Source: Immundisolibacter sp.
GTDB lineage: Bacteria > Pseudomonadota > Gammaproteobacteria > Immundisolibacterales > Immundisolibacteraceae
Direction of reading: 5' to 3'
Length of the DNA: 51,049 bases
NCBI RefSeq assembly: GCF_014359565.1
Contig: NZ_JACIZD010000016.1
Coordinates: forward strand, 1 to 51,049
Both the position numbers and the translations under genes were made by a program. Below, in pieces: positions 9,295-19,844 of this stretch. The notes beneath the pieces are model-generated. The model saw only the letters and a list, made by a program, of their open reading frames with translations. It had not been told where the DNA came from and made no database searches. The stretch's first letter is position 1, and each line of letters opens with the position of its first letter.

Positions 9295-9906
9295 TTATTC
9301 GGCGGCCTTCAGTTCCTTCGCCACCAGCTGGTCGAGGGCTGCGAACATGCCCTCTTCGCTGCCGGCACTGGTGCCGTCGACGCGGTACTTGCCGTTGACG
9401 ATGAAGGTCGGCACGCCTTCCAGACCGTAGGCACGGGTCATCTGATTGGCGCGGCCGAGCTTGCCGTCCACGTCGAAGGAGTTGAAGGCTTCCCTGAATT
9501 TCTCGCGTGGCACGCCCTGGCCGGCGAAGAACTCGGTCAGGCTGGCCTCGTCGTTCAGGTCCTTGCGGTCACGGTGGATGGCTTCGAACAGGGCCTTGTG
9601 CACGTCCTCGCCCAGCTTGAGCTGCTGCATGGCGTAGTAGGCGCGACCGAGCACCGCCCAGCGCTGGTTGAAGATGGCCGGCACGCGGATGAATTCCACC
9701 GATGCCGGTTGTTTCTTGCGCCAGGCAGCAATCTGCGGCTCGGCGTGGTAGCAATGCGGGCAGCCGTACCAGAAGAACTCGATCACCTCGACCTTGGCGG
9801 GATCGCGCGTGGGCTGCGGCTGGGCCAGTTCCACCCAGGGCTCGGCCTGGGCACCGAGCGTGGTCAGCAGCAGGGCGAACAGGCCGGTGAGCAGCGGCAG
9901 GCGCAT
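9295..9906 (-). CDS. dsbA: Periplasmic thiol:disulfide interchange protein, DsbA type
   Basis: 203 residues with a Sec signal peptide ending in GAQA, a thioredoxin-fold active site FFWYGCPHCYH (CPHC as in DsbA), and the cis-proline stretch GVPTFIVNG. It introduces disulfide bonds into exported proteins. It follows the cytochrome c4 gene on the same strand (23 bp gap), a linkage common in gammaproteobacteria, which suggests that the two periplasmic redox proteins are co-transcribed. Confidence 0.92.
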   Translation of the reverse strand: MRLPLLTGLFALLLTTLGAQAEPWVELAQPQPTRDPAKVEVIEFFWYGCPHCYHAEPQIAAWRKKQPASVEFIRVPAIFNQRWAVLGRAYYAMQQLKLGEDVHKALFEAIHRDRKDLNDEASLTEFFAGQGVPREKFREAFNSFDVDGKLGRANQMTRAYGLEGVPTFIVNGKYRVDGTSAGSEEGMFAALDQLVAKELKAAE

Positions 9907-9929
9907 GGGCGTCCTCCTGGAGCGCGACT

Positions 9930-10535
9930 TCAGTGCAGGCCGGAGACGTATTGCGACACGGCGTCGATTTCCGCCTTGCTCATGCGTGCTGCGATGTCGC
10001 GCATGATGCCGTTGATGTCAGTGCTGCGTTCGCCGCTGGCGTACAGGCCAAGCTGCGTGGTGACGTACTCCGGGTGCTGACCGCTGAGTGCCGGCCAGCC
10101 GGCCGGGTCGTTGCCCAGGCCCTGTGGGCCGTGGCAGGCCATGCAGGCGGGCACGCCGGTCTTGGCGTTGCCGGCCCGGTACACCTGGGCGCCGGCGGCA
10201 ACGACGTCTTGCGGAACGCTGCCCAGCTTGACGGTTTGGCTGGCATAGAAGGCCGCCAGATCCTCGATGTCCTGATCGCTCAGATTGGCGGCCATGGGCG
10301 ACATGAGCGGGTTCTTGCGCTGGCCATCGCGCAGGGCCTTCAGTTGCGTGACGATGTAGCCGGCATGCTGGCCGGCGATTTTCGGGTACATGCCGACCGG
10401 ACTGTTGCCGTCGGTGCTGTGGCAGGCCTGACAGGGGGCTGATTTTTGCTGGCCGGCGGTGGCATCGCCCGCCGCCTGCGCGCCGCCCGCCATTGTCAGG
10501 GCGGCAGCCACCACGATCCACTTGCAGCCTCGCAT
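9930..10535 (-). CDS. Diheme cytochrome c4
   Basis: 201 residues with a signal peptide ending in AQAA and two CxxCH heme sites (CQACH and CMACH), each heading a class I cytochrome domain of about 90 residues with PKIAGQH and PALSGQH repeats. This two-domain layout is that of cytochrome c4, an electron carrier in the periplasm between the bc1 complex and terminal oxidases. Divergent from engB and upstream of the dsbA-like gene. Confidence 0.93.
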   Translation of the reverse strand: MRGCKWIVVAAALTMAGGAQAAGDATAGQQKSAPCQACHSTDGNSPVGMYPKIAGQHAGYIVTQLKALRDGQRKNPLMSPMAANLSDQDIEDLAAFYASQTVKLGSVPQDVVAAGAQVYRAGNAKTGVPACMACHGPQGLGNDPAGWPALSGQHPEYVTTQLGLYASGERSTDINGIMRDIAARMSKAEIDAVSQYVSGLH

Positions 10536-10717
10536 CCGCAGACTCCCGGTTGAGTGTTGGTTGGGGGTATTGGGGTTGGTTCGCTGCGCTGCATTCGGGG
10601 CAGCGCAAACGGCGCGGTATTCTAGCAGCAGTCACTGGCCGGTCCTGCCGGATCGGGTCGGCCACGGCCGGTTCTGCCAGGGCCCGTTCCTTCAACGTCA
10701 CCTGCTGTACCTTCCCG

Positions 10718-11335
10718 ATGACCGATCCGGTTCCCAATCCCCTGCAAGGGGCCCGCTTCTGGCGCGCCGCCACGGCGCTCGACCATCTGCCCCCGGACGA
10801 GGGCGCGGAGGTGGCCTTTGCCGGTCGCTCCAACGCCGGCAAGTCCAGCGCGCTGAACACGCTCACCGGCCAGCGTGCGCTGGCGCGGGTCAGCAAGACG
10901 CCGGGGCGCACGCAGGAGCTGCTGTTCTTTCAACTGGACGATCACCGTCGTCTGGTGGATTTGCCCGGCTACGGTTACGCCGCCACCTCGGCGGCCCGTC
11001 GGCGCGACTGGGGCGAAGTGATCCCAGCCTACTTTGCCAGCCGGCGCAGCCTGCGCGGGCTGCTGCTGTTCATGGACGTGCGCCGCCCGCTGCAGGTGGG
11101 CGATCGGCAGCTGATTCTGGCCGCGGGCGAGTTTGGCTTGCCGGTGCAGCCGGCCGTGACCAAATCGGACAAGCTCGGCCGCGGCGCGCTGCAAAGCGCA
11201 ATGCGCGCCTTGCAGAAAGAGCTGTCGGTGTTCGAGGCGGTGTTGCCGCCGCTGCCGCTGTCGAACCTGAGCGGGGAGGGCGCGCCGGCGATTCGCGAGC
11301 AGGTGCGGGCCTGGCTGGATGCGGATGCCGACTGA
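10718..11335 (+). CDS. engB: Ribosome-biogenesis GTP-binding protein EngB/YihA/YsxC
   Basis: 205-residue GTPase needed for assembly of the large ribosomal subunit. G1 is GRSNAGKSS, G3 is DLPGYGYA, G4 is TKSD and G5 is SNLSGEG. The frame is open further upstream to 10493, but the family start matches the ATG at 10718. The ribosome site there is weak. Divergent from cytochrome c4, as is usual for this pair. It ends about 100 bp before the tail of the isc operon, an interval with only an imperfect hairpin. Confidence 0.93.
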   Translation: MTDPVPNPLQGARFWRAATALDHLPPDEGAEVAFAGRSNAGKSSALNTLTGQRALARVSKTPGRTQELLFFQLDDHRRLVDLPGYGYAATSAARRRDWGEVIPAYFASRRSLRGLLLFMDVRRPLQVGDRQLILAAGEFGLPVQPAVTKSDKLGRGALQSAMRALQKELSVFEAVLPPLPLSNLSGEGAPAIREQVRAWLDADAD

Positions 11336-11439
11336 AGGAAACCCGGAAGCATTCCGCGTTTCCCGCAGCGCAGGGACGCGCTGCCAAAACGTGTGACCCA
11401 TCGGAAAACTGTACAGCCAGCGTATCTGGCGGCGGCCCA

Positions 11440-11634
11440 TCAGTCCAGTTCGGCGATCCAGGCCTGTTGCAGGGCTTCCAGAATCCGCTCGCCGCAGCGC
11501 TCGGGCGCGTCGTCGAAGCCGGGCAGCGCCAGCACCCAGGCGCGCAGGTCCGTGAACCGCACGGTGGCGGGGTCGACCTGCGGATAAAGCTCGGCCAGCG
11601 CCTCGGCCAGAGCCTGGCTGTCGGTCCACTTCAT
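11440..11634 (-). CDS. iscX: IscX, small acidic regulator of iron-sulfur assembly
   Basis: 64 residues that start MKWTDSQALAEALAE and contain a conserved FTDLRAWVLALPGF helix, matching IscX. It binds IscS and modulates cluster assembly. The ATG overlaps the fdx stop by 4 bp. It is the last gene of the isc operon. Confidence 0.93.
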   Translation of the reverse strand: MKWTDSQALAEALAELYPQVDPATVRFTDLRAWVLALPGFDDAPERCGERILEALQQAWIAELD

Positions 11635-11969
11635 GTGGCTTCGCGGACCTGGTTGAGGGTGTAGCGGGGGATTTCGATGGTCAGATCGGCACTGGCGATG
11701 CGCACCTGGCAGGACAGGCGTGAGTGCGCTTCCAGGCCCCAGGCCTTGCCGAGCTGGTCTTCCTCGTCGTCGCTGGCGGCGCGCAGCGAAGCGAAGCCCT
11801 GGCGCACGATGACGTGACAGGTGGTGCACACGCAGGCCTTGGCGCAGGCGTGGTCGATGGCCACGCCGTGCGCCGCCAGGGCATCGCACAGGTGGCTGCC
11901 GGTGCTGGCTTCGAAACGCGCACCCTGCGGGCACAGCTCCGGGTGCGGCAGGACGGTGACGGTCGGCAT
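11631..11969 (-). CDS. fdx: ISC-type [2Fe-2S] ferredoxin
   Basis: 112 residues of the adrenodoxin-like class with cluster cysteines in HACAKACVCTTCH and a later LSCQ. It supplies electrons for cluster assembly on IscU. The start touches the hscA stop (1-bp overlap) and the end overlaps iscX, so translation is coupled along the operon. Confidence 0.95.
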   Translation of the reverse strand: MPTVTVLPHPELCPQGARFEASTGSHLCDALAAHGVAIDHACAKACVCTTCHVIVRQGFASLRAASDDEEDQLGKAWGLEAHSRLSCQVRIASADLTIEIPRYTLNQVREAT

Positions 11970-13825
11970 CAGGGAAGCGCCGCCAGGTGCTGGCCGGTCA
12001 GGGCGGTGTGCACGGCGACATCCATGCGCCGGGCGGCGAACTCGGCGGTGACGGCGTCGAGCCCATCCATGGCGACGCGGATGGGCTCGATCCGGCCCTC
12101 GCCCAGCGCCGTGCGCAGGGTGTCCATGGCGCTGACGATGGCGCGGCGTTCGACGGCGTTGAGCAGCCGCTCGCCGTCGGCTTCCAGTGCGCGGGCGGTC
12201 GCCAGCATGATCCGTTCGCTCTCCACCGTCAGCTCGCGCAGGCGCCGCTCGTCGGCATCCTCCAGCAGATGCGCCCTGGCATCGGCCAGCATGGCGGCGA
12301 TGGTCGGCTCGTCAAGGCCGTAGGCCGGCTTGACGCTGATTTCGGCGGCCACGCCGCTGTTTTGTTCGACGGCGGCGACGCGCAGCAGGCCGTCGGCGTC
12401 GACCTGGAAGGTGACGCGCACCCGCGCCAGACCGGCCGGCATGGGCGGGATGCCGCGCAGCTCGAAGCGCGCCAGAGTGCGACACTGGTCGGCCCGCTCG
12501 CGCTCGCCCTGCAGCACCTGGATGGCGATGGCGGTCTGGCCGTCCTTGAATGTCGTGAAGTCCTGCGCGCGGGCCACCGGCAGCGTGCTGTTGCGGGGGA
12601 TGATCTTCTCGGTCAGCCCGCCCAGGGTCTCGATACCCAGCGACAGCGGAATCACGTCCAGCAGCAGCCAGTCGTCGCTGCGGTTGCCGGCCAGCGCATC
12701 GGCCTGCAGGGCGGCGCCGATGGCCACCACGGCGTCCGGGTCCAGATCCGTCAGCGGCGGGCGGCCGAAAAACTGAGCCACCGCGGCACGGATGGCCGGC
12801 ATGCGCGTGGCGCCGCCGACCAGCACCACGCCGGTCACCTCATCTGCCGTGACGCCGGCATCGCGCAGCGCCCGCCGCACCGGCGGCAGGGTGCGGGCGA
12901 CCAAATCGGCGGTCAGGGCCTCGAAGTGGCTGCGACTGAGCGTGAGGTCCAGTACCTGCCCGCCGGGCAGGCTGTGTATGACGGCAACCTCCGTGCGTTC
13001 GCTGAGCGCCTCCTTGGCCGCCCGGGCGAGGCCCAGCAGCGTCTGGCGCTGGCTGGACGTCGGCGCGTCCAGGTGCGCCTGAGCTGCCATCCAGTCGGCC
13101 ACCACATGATCGAAATCATCGCCGCCGAGCGCGGCGTCGCCATTGACCGCCAGCACCTCGAACACCCCGCCGGTAAGGCGCAGCACCGAAATGTCGAAGG
13201 TGCCGCCACCCAAATCGTAGACCGCGTACACGCCCTCGGCCGCCTGATCCAGACCGTAGGCCAGCGCCGCGGCAGTCGGTTCGGCCAGCAGGCGCAGCAC
13301 CTCGATGCCCGCCAGGCGCGCGGCATCCTTGGTGGCCTGGCGCTGCGCCTCGTCGAAATAGGCCGGCACGGTGATTACAGCGCCGACCAGCTCGCCGCCC
13401 AGGGCGGCCTCGGCGCGCTGGCGCAGGCTGCGCAGGATGTGCGCCGACACTTCGACCGGGCTCTTGACGCCGCCGGCGGTCGCGATTTGCACCATGCCCG
13501 GGGCGTCCAGCAGCCGATACGAGGGCCGGATGGCGACGTCATGCAGGCCGCGCCCCATCAGGCGCTTGACCGAGGCGATGGTGTTGGCCGGATCGTCGGC
13601 CAGGGCGGCGCGCGCCGCGGCGCCGACGCTGATCGCGCCGTCGGCGTGGTAGCGCACCACCGACGGCAGCAGGCGCGCGCCGTCGGCATCCGCCAGTACC
13701 GTCGGCAGGCCGTCGCGCACCGTGGCCACCAATGAGTGGCTGGTGCCCAGGTCGATGCCCACCGCCAGGCGATGCTGATGCGGGGCGGTGCTCTGGCCGG
13801 GCTCGGCAATCTGCAGCAGGGCCAT
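11969..13825 (-). CDS. hscA: Hsp70-type chaperone HscA
   Basis: 618 residues, full length for HscA. The ATPase domain begins with [13 protein letters not shown] and contains [12 protein letters not shown] and [11 protein letters not shown]. The substrate domain follows from about residue 390. HscA, helped by HscB, binds the LPPVK loop of IscU (present in the iscU product here) and drives cluster release. It overlaps hscB by one base. Confidence 0.96.
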   Translation of the reverse strand: MALLQIAEPGQSTAPHQHRLAVGIDLGTSHSLVATVRDGLPTVLADADGARLLPSVVRYHADGAISVGAAARAALADDPANTIASVKRLMGRGLHDVAIRPSYRLLDAPGMVQIATAGGVKSPVEVSAHILRSLRQRAEAALGGELVGAVITVPAYFDEAQRQATKDAARLAGIEVLRLLAEPTAAALAYGLDQAAEGVYAVYDLGGGTFDISVLRLTGGVFEVLAVNGDAALGGDDFDHVVADWMAAQAHLDAPTSSQRQTLLGLARAAKEALSERTEVAVIHSLPGGQVLDLTLSRSHFEALTADLVARTLPPVRRALRDAGVTADEVTGVVLVGGATRMPAIRAAVAQFFGRPPLTDLDPDAVVAIGAALQADALAGNRSDDWLLLDVIPLSLGIETLGGLTEKIIPRNSTLPVARAQDFTTFKDGQTAIAIQVLQGERERADQCRTLARFELRGIPPMPAGLARVRVTFQVDADGLLRVAAVEQNSGVAAEISVKPAYGLDEPTIAAMLADARAHLLEDADERRLRELTVESERIMLATARALEADGERLLNAVERRAIVSAMDTLRTALGEGRIEPIRVAMDGLDAVTAEFAARRMDVAVHTALTGQHLAALP

Positions 13826-14340
13826 CAGACCTGTACCTCCTCGTCGGCCTCGACCACGGCGTCGAGCAGCCGGCGCAGGAAACCGTATTCGAGCAGGCAG
13901 GCACTGGCCGTGTCGGGGCTGGCGGCGTCGAGCGCGGCGGCCAGCCGGGCCTCGCAGGCATCAAGCTGCGCCCGCAGTTCGGCGCCCAGGCGCTGCAGGG
14001 CCTCGCCATCGCCCCTGTCCCGGACGTTGTCGAGCGTTTCGTGCCAGGTCATTTGCTGCATCAGCAGGGCCGATGACGGGCGCGCCTGGCTGGCGTCGAC
14101 GCCGCGCAGCGCAAGCAGGTGGGCAGCGCGCCGCGCCGGGTCCTTGAGGATGCGATAGGCCTCGTTGATGGCCGTGGCGGCACTGAGCGCCTGCTCCTGC
14201 GCGGCGGCGGCGCCCTGCACATGGCGGTCCGGGTGGGCGCGCCGGGCGCGCTCACGGTAGGCGGCGTCGAGCTGCTCGCGGTCCAGCGCAAAGCGCTGCG
14301 GCAGGCCGAGCAGGGCGTAGAAGTCGACGGCGGCGCTCAT
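13825..14340 (-). CDS. hscB: J-domain co-chaperone HscB
   Basis: 171 residues with an N-terminal J domain ([11 protein letters not shown], then the HPD loop in RRAHPDRHV) and a C-terminal IscU-binding helical bundle. The ATG at 14340 lies 5 bp after the iscA stop and gives the family N-terminus; a longer frame to 14376 would overlap iscA. It delivers IscU to HscA. Confidence 0.94.
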   Translation of the reverse strand: MSAAVDFYALLGLPQRFALDREQLDAAYRERARRAHPDRHVQGAAAAQEQALSAATAINEAYRILKDPARRAAHLLALRGVDASQARPSSALLMQQMTWHETLDNVRDRGDGEALQRLGAELRAQLDACEARLAAALDAASPDTASACLLEYGFLRRLLDAVVEADEEVQV

Positions 14341-14345
14341 GGCGA

Positions 14346-14669
14346 TCAGGCGCTGAAGCTCTCGCCGCAGCCGCACTCGCCGCGGGCGTTGGGATTGTTG
14401 AACTTGAAGCCTTCGTTCAAGCCCTCGCGCACGAAGTCCAGCTGCGTGCCGTCGACATGGATCAGGCTACCGGGGTCCACCAGCACGGTCACGCCGCCGC
14501 TGTGGAAGCTGAGGTCGTCCGGACTGGCCTGGTCGGCGAATTCGAGCACGTAGGACAGGCCCGAGCAGCCGCTGCTGCGCACGCCAAGACGCAGGCCGAC
14601 GCCGCGGCCGCGGTTGGCCAGGGCCTTGCTGACGTGGCGGGCGGCGGCTTCGGTGAGAGTGATGGCCAT
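14346..14669 (-). CDS. iscA: A-type iron-sulfur carrier IscA
   Basis: 107 residues with the three A-type cysteines in SSGCSGLSY and ECGCGESF. It carries clusters from IscU to target proteins. It sits between the erpA-like gene and hscB. The short N-terminus and [11 protein letters not shown] tail match IscA rather than ErpA. Confidence 0.93.
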   Translation of the reverse strand: MAITLTEAAARHVSKALANRGRGVGLRLGVRSSGCSGLSYVLEFADQASPDDLSFHSGGVTVLVDPGSLIHVDGTQLDFVREGLNEGFKFNNPNARGECGCGESFSA

Positions 14670-14681
14670 GGCGGGGTGCTC

Positions 14682-15023
14682 CTAGACGGTGAAGGAACTG
14701 CCGCAGCCGCAGGTGCTGGCGGCGTTCGGGTTCTTGATGACGAAGCGCGCGCCGGACAGGTCTTCCTGGTAGTCGATTTCGGCGCCGGACAGGTACTGGA
14801 AGCTCATCGCGTCCACCAGCAGGGTGACACCGTCGCGCTCGACCGCGGTGTCGTCGTCGGCCGCCACCTCGTCGAACGAGAACCCGTACTGGAAGCCGGA
14901 GCAGCCGCCGCCGGACACGAACACGCGCAGCTTCAGCGCCGGATTGCCTTCCTCGTCCAGCAGCGTGCGCACCTTGTCGGCGGCGGCGGACGTGAACAAC
15001 AGGGGTGAGACGAGGTCGTTCAT
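14682..15023 (-). CDS. erpA: ErpA-type A-type carrier inside the isc operon
   Basis: 113 residues with [11 protein letters not shown] and STCGCGSSF. The longer N-terminus, the FQYGF motif and the [11 protein letters not shown] stretch identify ErpA. In enterobacteria erpA is a separate gene; here it is inserted between iscU and iscA (12 bp before each neighbour), giving the operon two different A-type carriers. That would suit a machine with a heavy demand for [4Fe-4S] targets such as nitrogenase. Assignment to ErpA rather than a second IscA is fairly sure. Confidence 0.88.
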   Translation of the reverse strand: MNDLVSPLLFTSAAADKVRTLLDEEGNPALKLRVFVSGGGCSGFQYGFSFDEVAADDDTAVERDGVTLLVDAMSFQYLSGAEIDYQEDLSGARFVIKNPNAASTCGCGSSFTV

Positions 15024-15035
15024 GGCAGTCTCCTT

Positions 15036-15425
15036 TCAGGCTGGGGCGCCCTGTTTCTGGCGCAGGTCGTCGATGGCGGCGCGGATCGCATCCTCGGCCA
15101 GCACCGAGCAGTGCAGCTTCACCGGCGGCAACGCCAGTTCCTCGGCGATGGCGGTGTTCTGGATTTCGAGCGCCTGGTCGAGCGTGCGGCCCTTGAGCCA
15201 CTCGGTGACCAGCGAGCTGGACGCGATGGCGCTGCCGCAGCCGTAGGTCTTGAAGCGGGCGTCCTCGATGACGCCGTCCTCGCCGACGCGGATTTGCAGG
15301 CGCATCACATCGCCGCAGGCCGGCGCGCCGACCATGCCGGTGCCGACCTTTGGGTCGGCCACGTCCAGGCTGCCGACGTTGCGCGGGTTTTCGTAGTGGT
15401 CAAGCACGCGATCGCTGTACGCCAT
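15036..15425 (-). CDS. iscU: Iron-sulfur scaffold IscU
   Basis: 129 residues with the scaffold cysteines in APACGD, YGCGSA and LHCSVLAED, and the HscA recognition motif LPPVK. Clusters are built here from IscS sulfur. It is not the longer NifU, which has extra [2Fe-2S] and Nfu domains. Gap to iscS is 27 bp. Confidence 0.97.
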   Translation of the reverse strand: MAYSDRVLDHYENPRNVGSLDVADPKVGTGMVGAPACGDVMRLQIRVGEDGVIEDARFKTYGCGSAIASSSLVTEWLKGRTLDQALEIQNTAIAEELALPPVKLHCSVLAEDAIRAAIDDLRQKQGAPA

Positions 15426-15452
15426 GGGGAGTCTCCGGTCAGGGGTTGAAGG

Positions 15453-16673
15453 TCAATGCGAGGCCCACTCGACGCTGGCAAGGTCGACGCCTTGCTGATG
15501 CATGTCCCACAGCGGCGACAGCTCGCGCAGGCGGCCGACCTGGCTGGTCAGTTCACTGATGGCGAAATCGACTTCGGCTTCGGTCGTGAAGCGGCCCAGG
15601 CTGAAGCGGATCGAGCTGTGGGCCAGCTCGTCCGGCAGGCCCAGCGCGCGCAGCACGTAGGACGGTTCGAGGCTGGCCGAGGTGCAGGCCGAGCCGCTGG
15701 ACACGGCGATGTCCTTGATGGCCATCATCAGCGACTCGCCCTCCACGAAGGCGAACGAGAGGTTCAGGTTGTGCGGCACCCGCTGCACGGCGTCGCCGTT
15801 CAGGTGTACTTCGTCGAGGGCCATCAGGCCGTCTTTCAGACGCTGGTGCAGCGCCGCGATGCGGGCGTTGTCGTCCGCCATTTCAAGGCGCGCCAGGCGG
15901 AAGGCCTCGCCCATGCCGACGATCTGGTGCGTCGCCAGCGTGCCCGAACGCATGCCCCGCTCGTGGCCACCGCCATGCATCTGCGCTTCCAGGCGAACGC
16001 GCGGCTGGCGGCGCACGTACAGCGCGCCGATGCCCTTGGGGCCATAGGTCTTGTGGGCCGAGAACGCCATCAGGTCGACCGGCAGGGTGGACAGATCGAT
16101 CGCCACCTTGCCGGTGGCCTGTGCCGCGTCGACATGAAACAGCACGCCCCGCTCGCGGCACAGCGCGCCCAGGGTGGCGATGTCCTGCACCACGCCGATC
16201 TCGTTGTTGACCAGCATCACCGACGCCAGCACGGTGTCCGGGCGCAGCGCGGCGGCGAAACGGTCCGGGTCCAGCAGGCCGTTGGCGTCCGGCGACAGGT
16301 ACGTCACCTCGAAGCCCTGGCGCTCGAGCGCCCGCATGCTGTCGAGGACGGCCTTGTGCTCGGTGGTCACCGTCACCAGGTGCCGGCCGCGGTCCTGATA
16401 GAACTGCGCGGCGCCCTTGATGGCCAGGTTGTCCGACTCGGTGGCGCCGGAGGTCCAGACGATCTCGCGCGGCTCGCAGCCGACCAGCGCCGCCACTTCG
16501 GCGCGCGCCTCGACCACCGCTTCCTCGGCCACCCACCCAATACGGTGCGAGCGGCTGGCCGGGTTGCCGAAATGCTGCCCAAGATAGGGCAGCATCCGGG
16601 CCACCACCCGCGGGTCGACCGGTGTGGTGGCGGCGTAGTCCAGATAAACCGGAAGTTCGAGCATGGTGTGCAT
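15453..16673 (-). CDS. iscS: Cysteine desulfurase IscS
   Basis: 406-residue PLP enzyme that takes sulfur from cysteine. N-terminal [19 protein letters not shown] lysine in [11 protein letters not shown], and the mobile-loop active cysteine in [14 protein letters not shown], as in group I IscS. Two nearby starts exist, 16673 and 16664; AAGGCGG lies upstream of both and its spacing does not settle the choice. It is the first gene of the isc operon. No iscR precedes it. Instead a sigma-54 promoter lies about 57 bp upstream and a NifA site beyond it, divergent from nifA. Confidence 0.96.
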   Translation of the reverse strand: MHTMLELPVYLDYAATTPVDPRVVARMLPYLGQHFGNPASRSHRIGWVAEEAVVEARAEVAALVGCEPREIVWTSGATESDNLAIKGAAQFYQDRGRHLVTVTTEHKAVLDSMRALERQGFEVTYLSPDANGLLDPDRFAAALRPDTVLASVMLVNNEIGVVQDIATLGALCRERGVLFHVDAAQATGKVAIDLSTLPVDLMAFSAHKTYGPKGIGALYVRRQPRVRLEAQMHGGGHERGMRSGTLATHQIVGMGEAFRLARLEMADDNARIAALHQRLKDGLMALDEVHLNGDAVQRVPHNLNLSFAFVEGESLMMAIKDIAVSSGSACTSASLEPSYVLRALGLPDELAHSSIRFSLGRFTTEAEVDFAISELTSQVGRLRELSPLWDMHQQGVDLASVEWASH

Positions 16674-16729
16674 CCGCCTTGAGTTCGGCCGCCACAGGAC
16701 GGCTGGGCCGGGGTTCTGGCAGGGCTAAC

Positions 16730-16744
16730 GCAAGCCGTGTGCCA
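16730..16744 (-). promoter_or_regulatory. Sigma-54 promoter of the isc operon
   Basis: Reading leftward the site is TGGCAC-ACGGC-TTGC, a perfect match to the -24/-12 consensus with GG and GC spaced by ten bases. The predicted start falls near 16719, about 46 bp before iscS. The NifA site at 16829-16844 lies 85 bp upstream of the -24 box. Seen directly; activity is inferred. Confidence 0.85.
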
Positions 16745-16828
16745 GCCTCCGGCGGGCGGGCTAAGCGGCTGAATATGAAGCGATCACCAATGCCGGGGCG
16801 GCGGTACGGATGGGCCGTCTGTCGGCTT

Positions 16829-16844
16829 TGTCGCGTTGGCTACA
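16829..16844. promoter_or_regulatory. NifA upstream activator site shared by isc and nifA
   Basis: TGT-N10-ACA (TGT CGCGTTGGCT ACA). It lies 85 bp from the isc -24 box and 87 bp from the nifA -24 box, so one NifA dimer site can serve both divergent sigma-54 promoters. I found no second match in the interval. Confidence 0.8.
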
Positions 16845-16930
16845 GGTCATGTGCGGGCTGTCTGGCCAGGGCCCCGGGTGGATTGCCGTGCGCCTGCCGT
16901 CGATGCGCGGTGGTGGCGATTTCCCGCGGC

Positions 16931-16946
16931 TGGCACCCGTATTGCA
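16931..16946 (+). promoter_or_regulatory. Sigma-54 promoter of nifA
   Basis: TGGCAC-CCGTA-TTGCA, a perfect -24/-12 match. Predicted start near 16957, about 57 bp before the nifA start. With the upstream NifA site this implies autoactivation. Confidence 0.88.
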
Positions 16947-17013
16947 TGCTTTGAACTGGTGACAACGCCCGCGCCCTGGCGGGTGGATACCCAATTCCTG
17001 CCGAGGTATGCCC

Positions 17014-18657
<1,644 letters not shown>

Positions 18658-18700
18658 GGTCAGCTCACTTGGGTGGTAAGGAAACCTCTGAACCCATGAT

Positions 18701-18824
18701 CCCCCGTCGTTGCGAGGAGCGCGCGGCGCGACGTGGCAACCTTGCCTTTGGTTTGACCGGGGGCGTGCCGGCGGGCGGCAAGGCAAGGTCCTAACGTCGC
18801 TGCGCTCCTCAGGACGACGGGGCG
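18701..18824. repeat. Dispersed palindromic repeat, copy 1
   Basis: The two ends are inverted versions of each other: the left end reads CCCCGTCGTTGCGAGGAGCG and the right end, read in reverse, CCCCGTCGTCCTGAGGAGCG; both then run through a GCGACGT-like stretch into CCTTGCCTT. A second copy with the same two end types lies at 27711-27822. It has no open frame and resembles small non-autonomous (MITE or REP-like) elements. It fills the gap between nifA and the VOC gene and abuts the VOC stop codon. Confidence 0.75.
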
Positions 18825-19781
18825 TTACAGCGACGGCTGCAGGAATGCCGCCTGCAGGTCCCGATCGAAGTACGACAGCGCCTTGCCCAGTTGCGACTCG
18901 GTCCAGCGCACGGCCTCGAATTCCGGGTGAACTTCGGTGATGCGCCCGCCGGCGCACAGCTCCAGACGCACGCCGAACGGATCGTGGAAGTGCAGCGAGA
19001 AGGTCTTGCCGTAGGACTGGCGGGTCGGGCCGTAGATGTCGATGTTCACGCCGGCCTCGCGCAGGTACTGGCCATCGATCAGGATGTCGTTCGGGTCTTC
19101 CTTGGTAAAGGCGATGTGGTGCAGGCGCCCGGCCGGGCCGGGGAAGATGGCCAGCTCCTGGCCGCCGGCTTCCTTCTGCATGCGAAACAGCAGCGCCGAC
19201 AGCAGCCGCCGGCCGTCGTCGCTGTCGATGCGCTCGGAGATCACGAAGCCGAGCGCCTGGGTCAGGAAGTCCACCGCCGCCTGCGGGTCCGCCACGGTGA
19301 TGCCGGCGTGGTTCAGGAAAAACGGCGCCGGGGTGCCGCGCAGGGGCCGCGGCGTGACCCAGTCGGGTGAGTCGAAGCCGGTCATGTAACCGATCTGCGG
19401 CAGGTCGGCAAACAGGCGCAGCGTGGGGCCACCGGGGACGGCGAAGGTGATGGATTCGCCCATGCCGGACAGAACTCCGGCTGGATGATGAGCGACTTCC
19501 ACTCCGGCCCTTATCACATTGTTTTCAAGCTGTTTCATGTCCTTAGAATCCCGCACCTGGAAGCCGATTTCGACCAGGCGATTCTCGGGCGCCTCGTCCA
19601 GCACCAGGGAGTAGGGGAAAGCCTCGTGCCAGCAGCGCAGGTAGAGGCGGTCCGGCTGACGGTAGGTTTCGACCAGGCCCAGGGATTCACAGTAGAAGAA
19701 CTGCGCCTGACGCAGGCGCGAGTCGTTCAGCGCCAGGCGCACATAGGCGATGCGGATGATGCCGCCGTGTTTCAGGGCCAT
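18825..19781 (-). CDS. VOC-family extradiol-dioxygenase-like protein
   Basis: 318 residues with two vicinal-oxygen-chelate modules. The C-terminal module carries likely iron ligands in FLNHAGI, RLHHIAF and GVRLELCAG, the His-His-Glu set of catechol 2,3-dioxygenase-type ring-cleavage enzymes. It is the last gene of a leftward catabolic operon and lies 63 bp after a second VOC gene. The substrate and whether it truly cleaves a catechol are not visible. Confidence 0.85.
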   Translation of the reverse strand: MALKHGGIIRIAYVRLALNDSRLRQAQFFYCESLGLVETYRQPDRLYLRCWHEAFPYSLVLDEAPENRLVEIGFQVRDSKDMKQLENNVIRAGVEVAHHPAGVLSGMGESITFAVPGGPTLRLFADLPQIGYMTGFDSPDWVTPRPLRGTPAPFFLNHAGITVADPQAAVDFLTQALGFVISERIDSDDGRRLLSALLFRMQKEAGGQELAIFPGPAGRLHHIAFTKEDPNDILIDGQYLREAGVNIDIYGPTRQSYGKTFSLHFHDPFGVRLELCAGGRITEVHPEFEAVRWTESQLGKALSYFDRDLQAAFLQPSL

Positions 19782-19844
19782 GCCGGGATTCTCCTTTGCC
19801 CGCCGACGCGGGCCGCGTGTTGGGTCGTATTGCCGAACGTCAGG

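Noticed and set aside
11337-11363. Hairpin GGAAACCCGGAAGCATTCCGCGTTTCC after engB as a terminator
   Set aside because: Stem is interrupted and no T-run follows on either strand; support is too weak for a terminator call.
12000-13735. Long rightward frame of about 580 codons opposite hscA
   Set aside because: It is a mirror of the high-GC coding strand of hscA, with His/Gln/Arg-rich composition and no family pattern or start signal.
14346-15023. iscA and erpA as a simple tandem duplication
   Set aside because: The two proteins differ in N-terminal length and in the motifs around each cysteine (CSGLSY versus CSGFQYGF), matching two old subfamilies.
16674-17013. An iscR gene or IscR-type leader upstream of iscS
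   Set aside because: No reading frame in this interval resembles IscR; it holds only the paired sigma-54 promoters and the NifA site.
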